Assembly (NCBI GenBank): GCA_934101685.1
Contig: CAKORZ010000044.1
Coordinates: 1 to 11,278, forward strand
Direction: 5' to 3'
Source: an uncultured Bacilli bacterium
GTDB taxonomy: Bacteria > Bacillota_I > Bacilli_A > RFN20 > DUOF01
DNA: 11,278 bases
Part shown: positions 1 through 6,160 of the stretch, piece by piece
Layout: every line of letters begins with the position of its first letter
Position numbering within the stretch: position 1 is the first letter of the stretch
Position numbers and translations under genes: made by a program
Notes under the pieces: generated by a model
Database searches by the model: none
Seen by the model: only the letters and a program-made list of their open reading frames with translations
Told to the model about the DNA's origin: nothing

Positions 1-803
1 ACTTTAGTAGGGTCTTTACCACTAAACGCACCACCACCATGATGACCTCTTCCTCCATAAGTATCAACAATTATTTTCCTACCAGTAAGGCCAAAATCTC
101 CTCTTGGGCCACCAATAACAAATCTACCAGATGGGTTAACTATTAATCTATAATTATCCTTAATAACATCATATTCTTTTAACACTTCTTCAACTATATT
201 TTCTTTAATATACTTTCTAAACTCTTCTTCATTAAAATCACTATCATGTTGAACTGAAACTAAAACTGTATCAATTCTATTCTTATCACCATATTCTACG
301 CTAACTTGTGATTTCATATCAGGTCTTGCCCACTTAAATTCACCTGATTTTCTCTTTTCTGTTGCCTTAATCAATATTTTATTAGCAATTTCAAGAGTTA
401 AAGGCATATAATTTTTAGTTTCATCTACTGCATATCCAAAAATAATACCTTGATCTCCCGCTCCTATTTCCTTTTTATTAACAGCATTAAAAATATCACT
501 AGATTGTTTTTTAATTAAAACTTCATAACTAGCGTTATCAGTGTCAAATCCTACTTCATGACTATTATAACCAATATCTTTTAATACTTTTTTAGCAACA
601 TTAACATAATCAATATTGCCATTCATTGTAATTTCTCCACCAATAATAAGTTTATCTTCACCTATCATTGTTTCGCATGCTACATGAGCATTTTTGTCTT
701 TTTTCAAGCATTCAGTTAAAATTGCATCACTAATTTGATCACAAACTTTATCAGGATGCCCCTCACTAACTGCCTCTGATGTAAATACTTTTCCTTTTTC
801 CAT
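1..803 (-). CDS. metK: S-adenosylmethionine synthetase, C-terminus cut off by window edge
   Basis: The enzyme makes S-adenosylmethionine from methionine and ATP in the cytoplasm. About 267 codons are visible of a family that is usually near 390-400 residues, so roughly the last third lies outside the window. Family motifs are plain: the nucleotide-binding GHPDK at residues 15-19 followed by CDQISDAIL, a GAGDQG loop near the middle, GLTGRKIIVDTYGG, and the phosphate-binding GGGAFSGKDPTK close to the window edge. The ATG at 801-803 has a GAGG ribosome binding site about 8 bases upstream. The gene sits behind a SAM-I riboswitch, so its expression should fall when SAM is plentiful. There is no stop codon because the gene runs off the window. 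Identification is secure. Confidence 0.97.
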   Translation of the reverse strand, partial: MEKGKVFTSEAVSEGHPDKVCDQISDAILTECLKKDKNAHVACETMIGEDKLIIGGEITMNGNIDYVNVAKKVLKDIGYNSHEVGFDTDNASYEVLIKKQSSDIFNAVNKKEIGAGDQGIIFGYAVDETKNYMPLTLEIANKILIKATEKRKSGEFKWARPDMKSQVSVEYGDKNRIDTVLVSVQHDSDFNEEEFRKYIKENIVEEVLKEYDVIKDNYRLIVNPSGRFVIGGPRGDFGLTGRKIIVDTYGGRGHHGGGAFSGKDPTK

Positions 804-820
804 ACCTAATACCTCTTTCT

Positions 821-853
821 AGAAAAATAAAAACTCCCTTTTTAAAAGGAAGC
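821..853 (-). terminator. Rho-independent terminator of the metK riboswitch
   Basis: Read on the minus strand, positions 852 to 834 form a hairpin: CTTCCTT pairs with AAGGGAG, with one G-T pair and a five-base AT loop. It is followed at once by an uninterrupted-looking T tract (821-833, one A inside). This is the off-state structure of the riboswitch expression platform. The left arm CTTCCTTTT can instead pair with AAGAGGAAG at about 871-879, which includes the 3' strand of aptamer helix P1. That gives a mutually exclusive antiterminator. Confidence 0.88.
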
Positions 854-874
854 TTACTTTTCTAGTATAACTTC

Positions 875-972
875 CTCTTATTGCTCATATCACTATGCTT
901 GGGTTAGCACCTTCATATTTGGGTTGCTCTTACGTTTAACGGTCCCTATACCTACGTAAATCTTAATAAGAG
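875..972 (-). promoter_or_regulatory. SAM-I (S-box) riboswitch aptamer upstream of metK
   Basis: The minus strand shows the S-box core. Helix P1 is eight base pairs, CTCTTATT (972-965) with AATAAGAG (882-875). Inside it are the conserved AGGGA segment, GAGCAACC and AAGGTGCTAA blocks in the usual order and spacing. By established knowledge, SAM binding stabilises P1, sequesters the strand needed for antitermination and lets the downstream hairpin at 834-852 stop transcription. The aptamer lies directly before metK, the expected target. It begins only three bases after the stop codon of the upstream 65-residue gene. Confidence 0.95.
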
Positions 973-975
973 TAC

Positions 976-1173
976 TTATTTTTCTATATACATAGTACTA
1001 TCATAATTATTAAAAGTCAATGGTACTTCTTTACATTTATCATATATCTCTTTATTTAAAATAGTCTCCTTACTAACTCCAGACATTTTTTCCACTAAAT
1101 TTAAATCCATTCCCATTTCAAAAAATAAACTAGCTAACTTCATTTGTCTTCTTTCTCTATCTTCATTATTCAT
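976..1173 (-). CDS. Small helix-turn-helix-like protein of unknown function
   Basis: This is a 65-residue protein with no family I can name with certainty. Residues about 18-40 (FEMGMDLNLVEKMSGVSKETIL) read like a compact helix-turn-helix: a helix, a GVS turn, then a second helix. Similar segments occur in small DNA-binding proteins and in the tails of Rpn/PD-(D/E)XK-type transposase-related proteins. The N-terminus is strongly charged (EDRERRQ). The ATG at 1171-1173 has an AAGGTG ribosome binding site seven bases upstream and an in-frame stop just before it, which supports this start. The 3' end of the gene carries the metK promoter. A palindromic candidate operator lies about 40-75 bases upstream, so autoregulation is possible. 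That is inference only. Confidence 0.6.
   Translation of the reverse strand: MNNEDRERRQMKLASLFFEMGMDLNLVEKMSGVSKETILNKEIYDKCKEVPLTFNNYDSTMYIEK
992..1020 (-). promoter_or_regulatory. Sigma-A-type promoter for the metK riboswitch transcript
   Basis: Minus-strand -35 TTGACT (1020-1015) and -10 TACTAT (997-992) are separated by exactly 17 bases. The predicted start near 985 puts the aptamer about a dozen bases into the transcript, as expected for a riboswitch leader. Both elements lie inside the last codons of the upstream 65-residue gene. Confidence 0.75.
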
Positions 1174-1212
1174 TATTTATCACCTTATTTATAAGTATGA
1201 CCACCTTTTTAA

Positions 1213-1247
1213 TTTGTATACAATAAATAATAGTTTTTATACAAACT
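1213..1247. promoter_or_regulatory. Paired palindromic candidate operator upstream of the HTH-like gene
   Basis: TTGTATACAA at 1214-1223 is a perfect 10-base palindrome. A nine-of-ten copy, TTTTATACAA, lies at 1235-1244, so the two are spaced 21 bases (about two helical turns). The outer arms TTTGTATA (1213-1220) and TATACAAA (1238-1245) also form an inverted repeat. TATACA-like sequences in the same stretch could serve as a -10 element. In such an AT-rich region chance occurrence is a real alternative. Confidence 0.35.
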
Positions 1248-1273
1248 TTTTTGCCTGTATTAAATATAGTTTA

Positions 1274-2629
1274 TTAGTTTTTGAATGCAATATCAAATTG
1301 AATTGAGAATACATAGGCAGCAGTAATATCTGCAATTTCTGGGCCATTTCCATTATCTTTTGTACGAATTAAGTTTGCTATTGATTCGCAAAAATCTCCG
1401 TTTTCATTATTTAAGCCTTGTGCTACTGCATTATTGTAAACATCGTTTTTAATAACAATATATTGCCCTTCGTTTAACACTTGCATTTTATCTACTTCAA
1501 CTTCGATAAGTTTTGCCCTAAAGTTGTCAGAATATTCATCTTCTATAGCATTTCTAAATCCTTGAATCCAGAACAATTTGTAATTAGAATTGATTGTTAT
1601 TTTTCCACCAAAATGTCCATCATAAGTAAAATATCCATCTAAAAGTCCAAATTGTTGAGTTCTTGTTCCAAAATCACAATTTTTATAAGCTGTTTTAGAA
1701 TTAATTTCTATATCATAATAAGAATTGCTCGCAGAAAGAGTTGAATCAACACTTTCTACAGTTTCGCCATTTACTTTTATTTCATAATCAGCAGACTTTC
1801 CATCGTGATTGCCTGTTGTATAATATTCAATTGTTTTTATAACATCGTCACTTTCTTCGTTAAGTTCCATTTCAAGTTTGAAAATGAAATTGTTTTCTGC
1901 ATTTTCTTCAAATCTTGCATAGACTGGTGTGTTAAATCTTGTGAAATATGCAGTCACATTATTTGTAATAAGTTCTGCATCTGTTCCATTTCCTTTATAC
2001 CAACCTACAAACTTATATCCATTTTTTGCTTCGGCAGTAAGTTTTATGTTTGCGGTGCCTTTTAGCATTAAAGAATAATCTTTTTGCACTACTAGACCAT
2101 TTTCAAACTTAATAGTTCCTTGCGCATCATCATAATGGATACTTAACTCACTACTATCTTCATCTTCTGCAATAATGAAAACTGAAAAGTGTGTGACTGA
2201 AAATGAAATTTTACCATTTGCATAAGTAACATCAGGTGTTTCAATATTACTTTCATCTACAATATGGAAAACCACAAATTGTTTCACATTTTCATAAGGC
2301 GCATTCATTGTAACTGTAATAGTACCATTTGGTTGAACAGTTGTGTCGTTTTTTATAACCTTAATATCATAAATGATAGGGTCTAGTGTTGTTTTATATG
2401 AATAACCAGCAATTCTTGTAAGTGCTTTTTGACCTATTTGACTATCATTGTCATATTTTTCAACCGATAGTTTTGAACCTTTTTTAAACTTTCCACCATC
2501 AATTGTAATACCCATTTCCAAGTTAGTTAAATTATCCAAAGTTTTATTACTACAACCAGTAGACAAAATAATACAAGGAAAAATAAGTAAAACTGCTAAT
2601 ACAAAATATAAATTTTTCTTTTTAACCAT
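1274..2629 (-). CDS. Surface lipoprotein with InlB-type B-repeat-like domain
   Basis: This is a predicted secreted lipoprotein of 451 residues. A lysine-rich N-terminus and hydrophobic stretch (residues 3-23) end at STGC, making Cys26 the likely lipidated residue. Residues about 35-155 resemble a domain common in low-GC Gram-positive surface proteins, ending in a VFHI...ISFSVTHFSVFIIAE strand pattern. Residues about 161-240 look like the InlB B-repeat / bacterial repeat fold, with the GYKFVGWY turn and a final YARF. The last 200 residues match nothing I recognise. The ATG has a GAGGAG ribosome binding site. The gene has its own promoter and follows the Rnf cluster but does not belong to it by spacing. 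Its GC content is visibly higher than that of its neighbours. An adhesin or glycan-binding role is only a guess. Confidence 0.8.
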   Translation of the reverse strand: MVKKKNLYFVLAVLLIFPCIILSTGCSNKTLDNLTNLEMGITIDGGKFKKGSKLSVEKYDNDSQIGQKALTRIAGYSYKTTLDPIIYDIKVIKNDTTVQPNGTITVTMNAPYENVKQFVVFHIVDESNIETPDVTYANGKISFSVTHFSVFIIAEDEDSSELSIHYDDAQGTIKFENGLVVQKDYSLMLKGTANIKLTAEAKNGYKFVGWYKGNGTDAELITNNVTAYFTRFNTPVYARFEENAENNFIFKLEMELNEESDDVIKTIEYYTTGNHDGKSADYEIKVNGETVESVDSTLSASNSYYDIEINSKTAYKNCDFGTRTQQFGLLDGYFTYDGHFGGKITINSNYKLFWIQGFRNAIEDEYSDNFRAKLIEVEVDKMQVLNEGQYIVIKNDVYNNAVAQGLNNENGDFCESIANLIRTKDNGNGPEIADITAAYVFSIQFDIAFKN

Positions 2630-2684
2630 AAAAATCTCCTCTCTATATATAATAAATCACTTCGACTATGTAACTTACAAAATT

Positions 2685-2693
2685 AGTATAACA
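2685..2693 (-). promoter_or_regulatory. Extended -10 promoter for the lipoprotein gene
   Basis: The minus strand reads TGTTATACT, a TGn extended -10 followed by TATACT. No convincing -35 is visible, which extended -10 promoters tolerate. The predicted start near 2678 gives an untranslated leader of about 50 bases before the ATG at 2629. Confidence 0.5.
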
Positions 2694-2719
2694 TACAGCC
2701 ATTATTTCTATATAAAGAA

Positions 2720-2983
2720 TTATCCTATTATCTCATATTTTTTATATTCTTTTAAAAACTTAGATAATTCATTAGGGCATGAAGTCTTCTTAAAGCCACA
2801 AGTAATACCCTCTAATCTTTTTTCAACTTCATTAACATTCATTCCCTTAACTAAAGCTGCAATTCCTTTAGTATTACCAGCACATCCGCCAACAAATTCA
2901 ATACTATTAATAACATCATTATCAATATCTGCTAATATTTTAACACTACATACACCACTTGGTTTATACGCATATTTAGCCAT
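2720..2983 (-). CDS. TSCPD domain-containing protein (TIGR03905-like)
   Basis: This 87-residue cytoplasmic protein belongs to the small stand-alone TSCPD family, related to the C-terminal domain of some B12-dependent ribonucleotide reductases. Its function is not firmly known. Four cysteines are visible: Cys12 (GVCS), Cys34 (GGCAGN), Cys62 (ITCG) and Cys69 in the signature, here TSCPN rather than TSCPD. This would suit metal or redox chemistry. A longer reading frame exists upstream to 3061, but I chose the ATG at 2981-2983. It has a strong AAAGGAG site about eight bases upstream, and its protein begins MAKYAYKPSGVCS, the usual family start. It overlaps the end of the Gx transporter gene by eight bases, so it is probably translationally coupled as the last gene of the Rnf cluster. 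Confidence 0.88.
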   Translation of the reverse strand: MAKYAYKPSGVCSVKILADIDNDVINSIEFVGGCAGNTKGIAALVKGMNVNEVEKRLEGITCGFKKTSCPNELSKFLKEYKKYEIIG

Positions 2984-3500
2984 GATTTTCACTCCTTTCA
3001 ACCATACTCTTAGGTAACTTTTGTAAAGTAACACTAGCAACAAATGCTGTAATAACGCCACTTATAACACTAGCCACCTCTAACACTACTAAATAGTTTA
3101 TCATATAAATATTACTATATAAAAGCATAACCATCAAGACTTGTCCTAAAGCATGAAAAACAGCACCTATTACTGATAAGCCATAAATCGAACACTTACT
3201 AACTTTATAAAGAATTAAAGTAGAAATAGTAGCAAGTAATGTACCACTAAGACCTATAAGAAATGATGATCCAAAACCAGTTCTTAAAAGTGCTACCATA
3301 AATACTTTCATAATATTAAACACTATATAATCCTTTTCATTATAAAGGCATAAAACTACAAGCCCCAAACAATTAGCAAGTCCTATCTTAACTCCAGGAA
3401 GAGGAATAGGCAAAGGAACTAAAGATTCTAAGTAATTTACAATTAAAGCAATAGCAAGTAAAAGAGCTATTTTAACCATTTTATTTGTTCTCTTATTCAT
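2976..3500 (-). CDS. Gx transporter family membrane protein (PF07456-type, ECF S-component-like)
   Basis: This is a 174-residue integral membrane protein with five or six hydrophobic segments. Family marks are PLPGVKIGLAN at residues 33-43, GFGSSFLIGLSGTLLA around 75-90 and GAVFHALGQ at 112-120. Databases often label this family 'heptaprenyl diphosphate synthase component I'. The fold and hydrophobicity instead suit a small-molecule transporter or electron-transfer membrane partner. From memory, members pair with NusG-domain-II proteins and ApbE in flavin-dependent extracellular electron-transfer loci (EetA/EetB). Here it follows the NusG-II gene with a three-base gap, and its GGGAG ribosome binding site lies inside that gene's last codons. 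The substrate is unknown. A role in moving quinone precursors, flavins or electrons across the membrane for the Rnf/ApbE module is inference. Confidence 0.85.
   Translation of the reverse strand: MNKRTNKMVKIALLLAIALIVNYLESLVPLPIPLPGVKIGLANCLGLVVLCLYNEKDYIVFNIMKVFMVALLRTGFGSSFLIGLSGTLLATISTLILYKVSKCSIYGLSVIGAVFHALGQVLMVMLLYSNIYMINYLVVLEVASVISGVITAFVASVTLQKLPKSMVERSENHG
2992..2998 (-). promoter_or_regulatory. Ribosome binding site that fixes the TSCPD gene start
   Basis: AAAGGAG on the minus strand ends eight bases before the ATG at 2983. It supports the short start over the upstream ATG at 3061, which lies inside the transporter gene. Confidence 0.75.
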
Positions 3501-3503
3501 AAA

Positions 3504-3902
3504 CTACATCTCCCAATCATTATCTGGAACTGCTTGTCCCTTTATTGTAACCACAACTCCATTAGGCAAACAAACAATAGGCTTAGCAACACTATCTACC
3601 CATCCTTGCATTGAACAATAATGAAGTGGAGATTCTTCCTTCTTTACTCTAACCTTTTTATCTTTTATTTCTATTATCATATCTCCAAGTAAATTAGAAT
3701 ATTTAGCCTTTTCTAAAGTAATTTCAGTATCCTCATTCATATTTAATTTGTACTTTTGTTTTCCATCTACTGTAACAATTGCATACAGTACATTACCCTT
3801 TGCCTTATTAGTAACAATATTAGATATAACTAACATTGAGACAATTAAAGCAAAGCATATGATGTATACAAAAATATCATGCTTATTATGCTTAAGCTCC
3901 AT
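3504..3902 (-). CDS. NusG domain II-containing membrane protein
   Basis: This is a 132-residue protein with one N-terminal membrane helix (residues about 9-30) and an outward-facing domain. That domain carries the family signature: Cys96 in CSMQGW and Cys111 in PIVCLPNGVVVTIKG. It is not the transcription factor NusG; the name reflects a shared beta fold. The two conserved cysteines could form a disulfide or a redox pair outside the cell. The family commonly accompanies ApbE, Rnf and Gx transporters, consistent with its place here. The ATG lies inside the end of apbE (11-base overlap), with AGGGGA eight bases upstream, so the two are probably co-translated. It resembles EetA-type proteins of extracellular electron-transfer loci; that equivalence is inferred. 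Confidence 0.88.
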   Translation of the reverse strand: MELKHNKHDIFVYIICFALIVSMLVISNIVTNKAKGNVLYAIVTVDGKQKYKLNMNEDTEITLEKAKYSNLLGDMIIEIKDKKVRVKKEESPLHYCSMQGWVDSVAKPIVCLPNGVVVTIKGQAVPDNDWEM

Positions 3903-5088
3903 AAGTAAAATCCCCTACACTAGTATTAGCATATATAGTGCCTAAACTATTTTTCATTGTTTCATTTGCATATAACTTCAAAACATTATTTTCTTCTTTT
4001 TGAAGTAAAATTTTTAAATCTATACCATTATTTTTTAATTTAATAAGGTAATCCTTAATTTCATTATCATCACTCATAGCCATAACACTAGTAGTGACAA
4101 TATCCATTATCATTGCTTCACTTCCTATTACTGTAACCGCTAATAAATTAGTACTAGAATATCCTCTTGTAGCATCTAATATATGAATCCTTCTAACTCC
4201 TTCACTATTTATATATCCTTTATTATCTCCACTAGAAGTAGATATAGAATAGTCACCATTAATCTTTAATTGAACTGCATTACCACCATTAAGACTGTCT
4301 TTAACTGCTACTAAAAACTCACCACTAGCTCTAGTTGGATTCTTTCCTCTAATAATAATACTAGATTGACCAGCATCATAAATACCTGCACCCATCTTTT
4401 TAAAACTATCTAATTCACTAATCTTATCTAAAAAATAACTTTTCGCTAGTGCTCCTAGTGTAATAGATGCTCCTACCTCACACCCATCAAACTTATTAAA
4501 TGTTATAGTTTTATTTTCTTCATCAATAATAAATGATTCATCGATTTGATCTACCTTTAAAACACATTTCATTGCATCATTAACTTCTTCTTCACTAGGA
4601 TCAACCATGTACAGAGGATTAAAATAATCAAATCTACCATCCCACACATCAGTAATAGTACCAGAAAATATATTAAATTTACCATTAGATAACTTAGTAT
4701 ATTTAATACCTTCCTTTAATATCTCGATGATAATATCATCTACTACTACGCTATTACCACTACCATAACTATCATTAATAACCTTTATATTATTAATTAA
4801 ATTACCATCATTATCTTTATAATAATAATTTCTATCTAATAAAGAATGATACTTAATAACTAATTCATTAAATTCATTTTCTAAAGCATACACTTTTTTC
4901 TCACTATATCCAACTAAACTAACATATGTTCCAAATGGATCTACATATATATAACTTTCACTATCTTTATTTATATATGCTTTTACTTGCGAAGAAACAA
5001 TAGAAGTTCTACTAATATCTTCTTTAGAACAACTACATCCACTTACTATACACAAACACATAATTAATAAACAAAATAGTTTCTTCAC
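3892..5088 (-). CDS. apbE: FAD:protein FMN transferase (ApbE), lipoprotein
   Basis: The enzyme cleaves extracytoplasmic FAD and links FMN through a phosphoester to a threonine in target proteins such as RnfG and RnfD, both encoded just upstream. A short signal peptide ends at the lipobox VSGC, with Cys18 the anchor for this start. Visible family blocks, numbered from this start, are a LGALAKSY segment at 211-218, STSSGDN near 283-289, HILDATRGYS at 302-311 and the metal/FAD-site MDIVTT with Asp329 and Thr333. The usual acidic residue before LGG is replaced (ITLGALAK). At about 398 residues it is somewhat long for the family. Both candidate starts are GTG. I prefer the GTG at 5086-5088, six bases after AAGGTG, over the GTG at 5097, which would lie within its own ribosome binding site. 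Confidence 0.93.
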   Translation of the reverse strand: MKKLFCLLIMCLCIVSGCSCSKEDISRTSIVSSQVKAYINKDSESYIYVDPFGTYVSLVGYSEKKVYALENEFNELVIKYHSLLDRNYYYKDNDGNLINNIKVINDSYGSGNSVVVDDIIIEILKEGIKYTKLSNGKFNIFSGTITDVWDGRFDYFNPLYMVDPSEEEVNDAMKCVLKVDQIDESFIIDEENKTITFNKFDGCEVGASITLGALAKSYFLDKISELDSFKKMGAGIYDAGQSSIIIRGKNPTRASGEFLVAVKDSLNGGNAVQLKINGDYSISTSSGDNKGYINSEGVRRIHILDATRGYSSTNLLAVTVIGSEAMIMDIVTTSVMAMSDDNEIKDYLIKLKNNGIDLKILLQKEENNVLKLYANETMKNSLGTIYANTSVGDFTYGA

Positions 5089-5094
5089 AACTTT

Positions 5095-5100
5095 CACCTT
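5095..5100 (-). promoter_or_regulatory. Ribosome binding site that decides the apbE start
   Basis: AAGGTG on the minus strand lies six bases upstream of the GTG at 5088. The alternative GTG start at 5097-5095 is part of this site, so the downstream GTG is the better start. Its product begins with a typical lipoprotein signal, MKKLF. Confidence 0.5.
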
Positions 5101-5101
5101 C

Positions 5102-5422
5102 TTATTTTAAATCTATAGGTTCTCCCTTATCATTTTTTATATTTTTACAATATTCTCTAAGCCTTTTAGCATTATCTTCAGTTATAACTTTACATGCTTT
5201 TGCACTAGTTACTTCACCACTTAAAATAGCCTTAGCTAATGCCTCACACCCAACATAACCACATGCTCCACAATTATAATTAGGTAACATAGCCTCCAAG
5301 TTTTCAATTCTATCGTCATCTTCTACTTCAAAGTATTTATTAGCAACAGCTAAACAAACTCCTAAAATAAGAGCTATAGCTAAAATAATACCACCTGCTA
5401 TTAAAACATTACTCCAATCCAT
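5102..5422 (-). CDS. rnfB: Rnf complex subunit B, short form with one Fe-S domain only
   Basis: RnfB normally takes electrons from ferredoxin at the cytoplasmic face. This protein has a membrane helix (residues about 5-28) and then the conserved 4Fe-4S domain with Cys51, Cys54, Cys59 and Cys77 (NCGACGYVGC, then KACK). It stops after about 106 residues. Family members I know run from about 165 to over 300 residues and carry a C-terminal ferredoxin-type domain with two 4Fe-4S sites, which is absent here. Only 13 bases separate its stop from apbE, so no frameshifted remainder is hidden. I chose the ATG at 5420-5422, with GGGAG 11 bases upstream, over the ATG at 5440, which has no visible ribosome binding site and would give 112 residues. 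It overlaps the small cysteine-rich gene by 14 bases (32 with the other start). Confidence 0.9.
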   Translation of the reverse strand: MDWSNVLIAGGIILAIALILGVCLAVANKYFEVEDDDRIENLEAMLPNYNCGACGYVGCEALAKAILSGEVTSAKACKVITEDNAKRLREYCKNIKNDKGEPIDLK

Positions 5423-5585
5423 CTTTATGTTCACTCCCATCTTTATGATAAAAACAATTAGTTAAGTTACATCCTTCGCAACCTTTTTTATCACAATCAA
5501 TTTTAACTTTACTATTTAAATAATAACTTAAAATAAATATTAAACTAAAAACTATAACTACTAATATAGCAATTAAATATTTCAT
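5409..5585 (-). CDS. Small one-helix membrane protein with four-cysteine motif, inside the Rnf cluster
   Basis: This is a 58-residue reading frame between rnfA and rnfB that I do not recognise as a named family. It begins MKYLIAILVV, with one membrane helix at residues about 3-22. A short hydrophilic tail follows, holding Cys31, Cys36, Cys39 and Cys44 (CDKKGCEGCNLTNC, spacing C-x4-C-x2-C-x4-C) and two histidines. The spacing is not that of a classical ferredoxin. The start ATG overlaps the rnfA stop as TAATG, the same arrangement as at the rnfD-rnfG and rnfG-rnfE junctions, and the gene ends 14 bases inside rnfB. The frame exactly fills an otherwise empty gap of about 140 bases in a cluster with no other large gap. 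It could bind a metal or Fe-S cluster, or act as an Rnf assembly or accessory subunit; this is inference. Confidence 0.75.
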   Translation of the reverse strand: MKYLIAILVVIVFSLIFILSYYLNSKVKIDCDKKGCEGCNLTNCFYHKDGSEHKDGLE

Positions 5586-6160
5586 TATACAATACCTGCA
5601 AATCCACTAAAAGCAAGAGCCATAAAAGCAGCAGCTATTAAAGCAATAGGTACTCCTTTAAAAGCTTTAGGAACAGGTGCTTTTTCCATTTCTTGTCTAA
5701 TTGAAGAAAAGATAAATATTACAAGCAAATATCCTACTGCAATAGACAATGAATAAACACACATTTCTAAGAAATTATAATTAAAAGTAATATTATTTAA
5801 AGTTACTCCAAGAACTATACAATTCGTAGTAATTAAAGGTAAATAAACTCCAAAATCATTATATAATTCTTTAAAATATTTCTTAATTAATAATTCTGCA
5901 AATTGAACTAATGAAGCAATAATTAAAATGAAAATAACATTATCCATATATGTTATATCAAGAGGAACTAATACTAATTTATATACTCCATATGTAATAA
6001 TGGAAGATAAAAACACAACACAAATTACAGCTATTCCCATACCAAAAGCTTGAGATTTTTTCTTACTAACTCCTAAGAAAGGACAAATACCTAAAAATTG
6101 AACTAAAATAACATTACTAACAAGTATTGCCCCAATAGCTAAACTAATATAACTAAGCAT
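5585..6160 (-). CDS. rnfA: Rnf complex membrane subunit A
   Basis: This 191-residue integral membrane protein with about six helices is one of the two pseudo-symmetric core subunits that, with RnfE, hold a membrane-embedded 2Fe-2S cluster in the Rnf ion pump. The ligand-type cysteines are in place: Cys26 in QFLGICPFLGV and Cys114 in LPLITTNCIVLGV. The C-terminal FKGVPIALIAAAFMALAFSGF is typical of the family. Length matches the family (about 190). The ATG overlaps the rnfE end by eight bases and has a GGAGG site upstream. Its stop overlaps the next start as TAATG. Confidence 0.97.
   Translation of the reverse strand: MLSYISLAIGAILVSNVILVQFLGICPFLGVSKKKSQAFGMGIAVICVVFLSSIITYGVYKLVLVPLDITYMDNVIFILIIASLVQFAELLIKKYFKELYNDFGVYLPLITTNCIVLGVTLNNITFNYNFLEMCVYSLSIAVGYLLVIFIFSSIRQEMEKAPVPKAFKGVPIALIAAAFMALAFSGFAGIV

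Noticed and set aside
2694..2719. A terminator after the Rnf cluster.
   Set aside because: Only a weak TTCT...AGAA stem of four pairs is present, without GC pairs or a T tract; the end of the transcript cannot be placed from sequence.
2984..3061. An upstream ATG that would extend the TSCPD gene by 26 residues.
   Set aside because: The added residues do not resemble the family N-terminus and lie inside the transporter gene, while the ATG at 2983 has a strong AAAGGAG site.
2976..3500. Naming this gene heptaprenyl diphosphate synthase component I.
   Set aside because: That label is historical; the protein is a multi-helix membrane protein without prenyl synthase aspartate motifs, and its neighbours suit a transporter or electron-transfer role.
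5098..5200. A frameshift hiding the missing ferredoxin domain of RnfB.
   Set aside because: Only 13 bases separate the rnfB stop from the preferred apbE start, and apbE begins with its own signal peptide, so no cysteine-rich remainder can fit.
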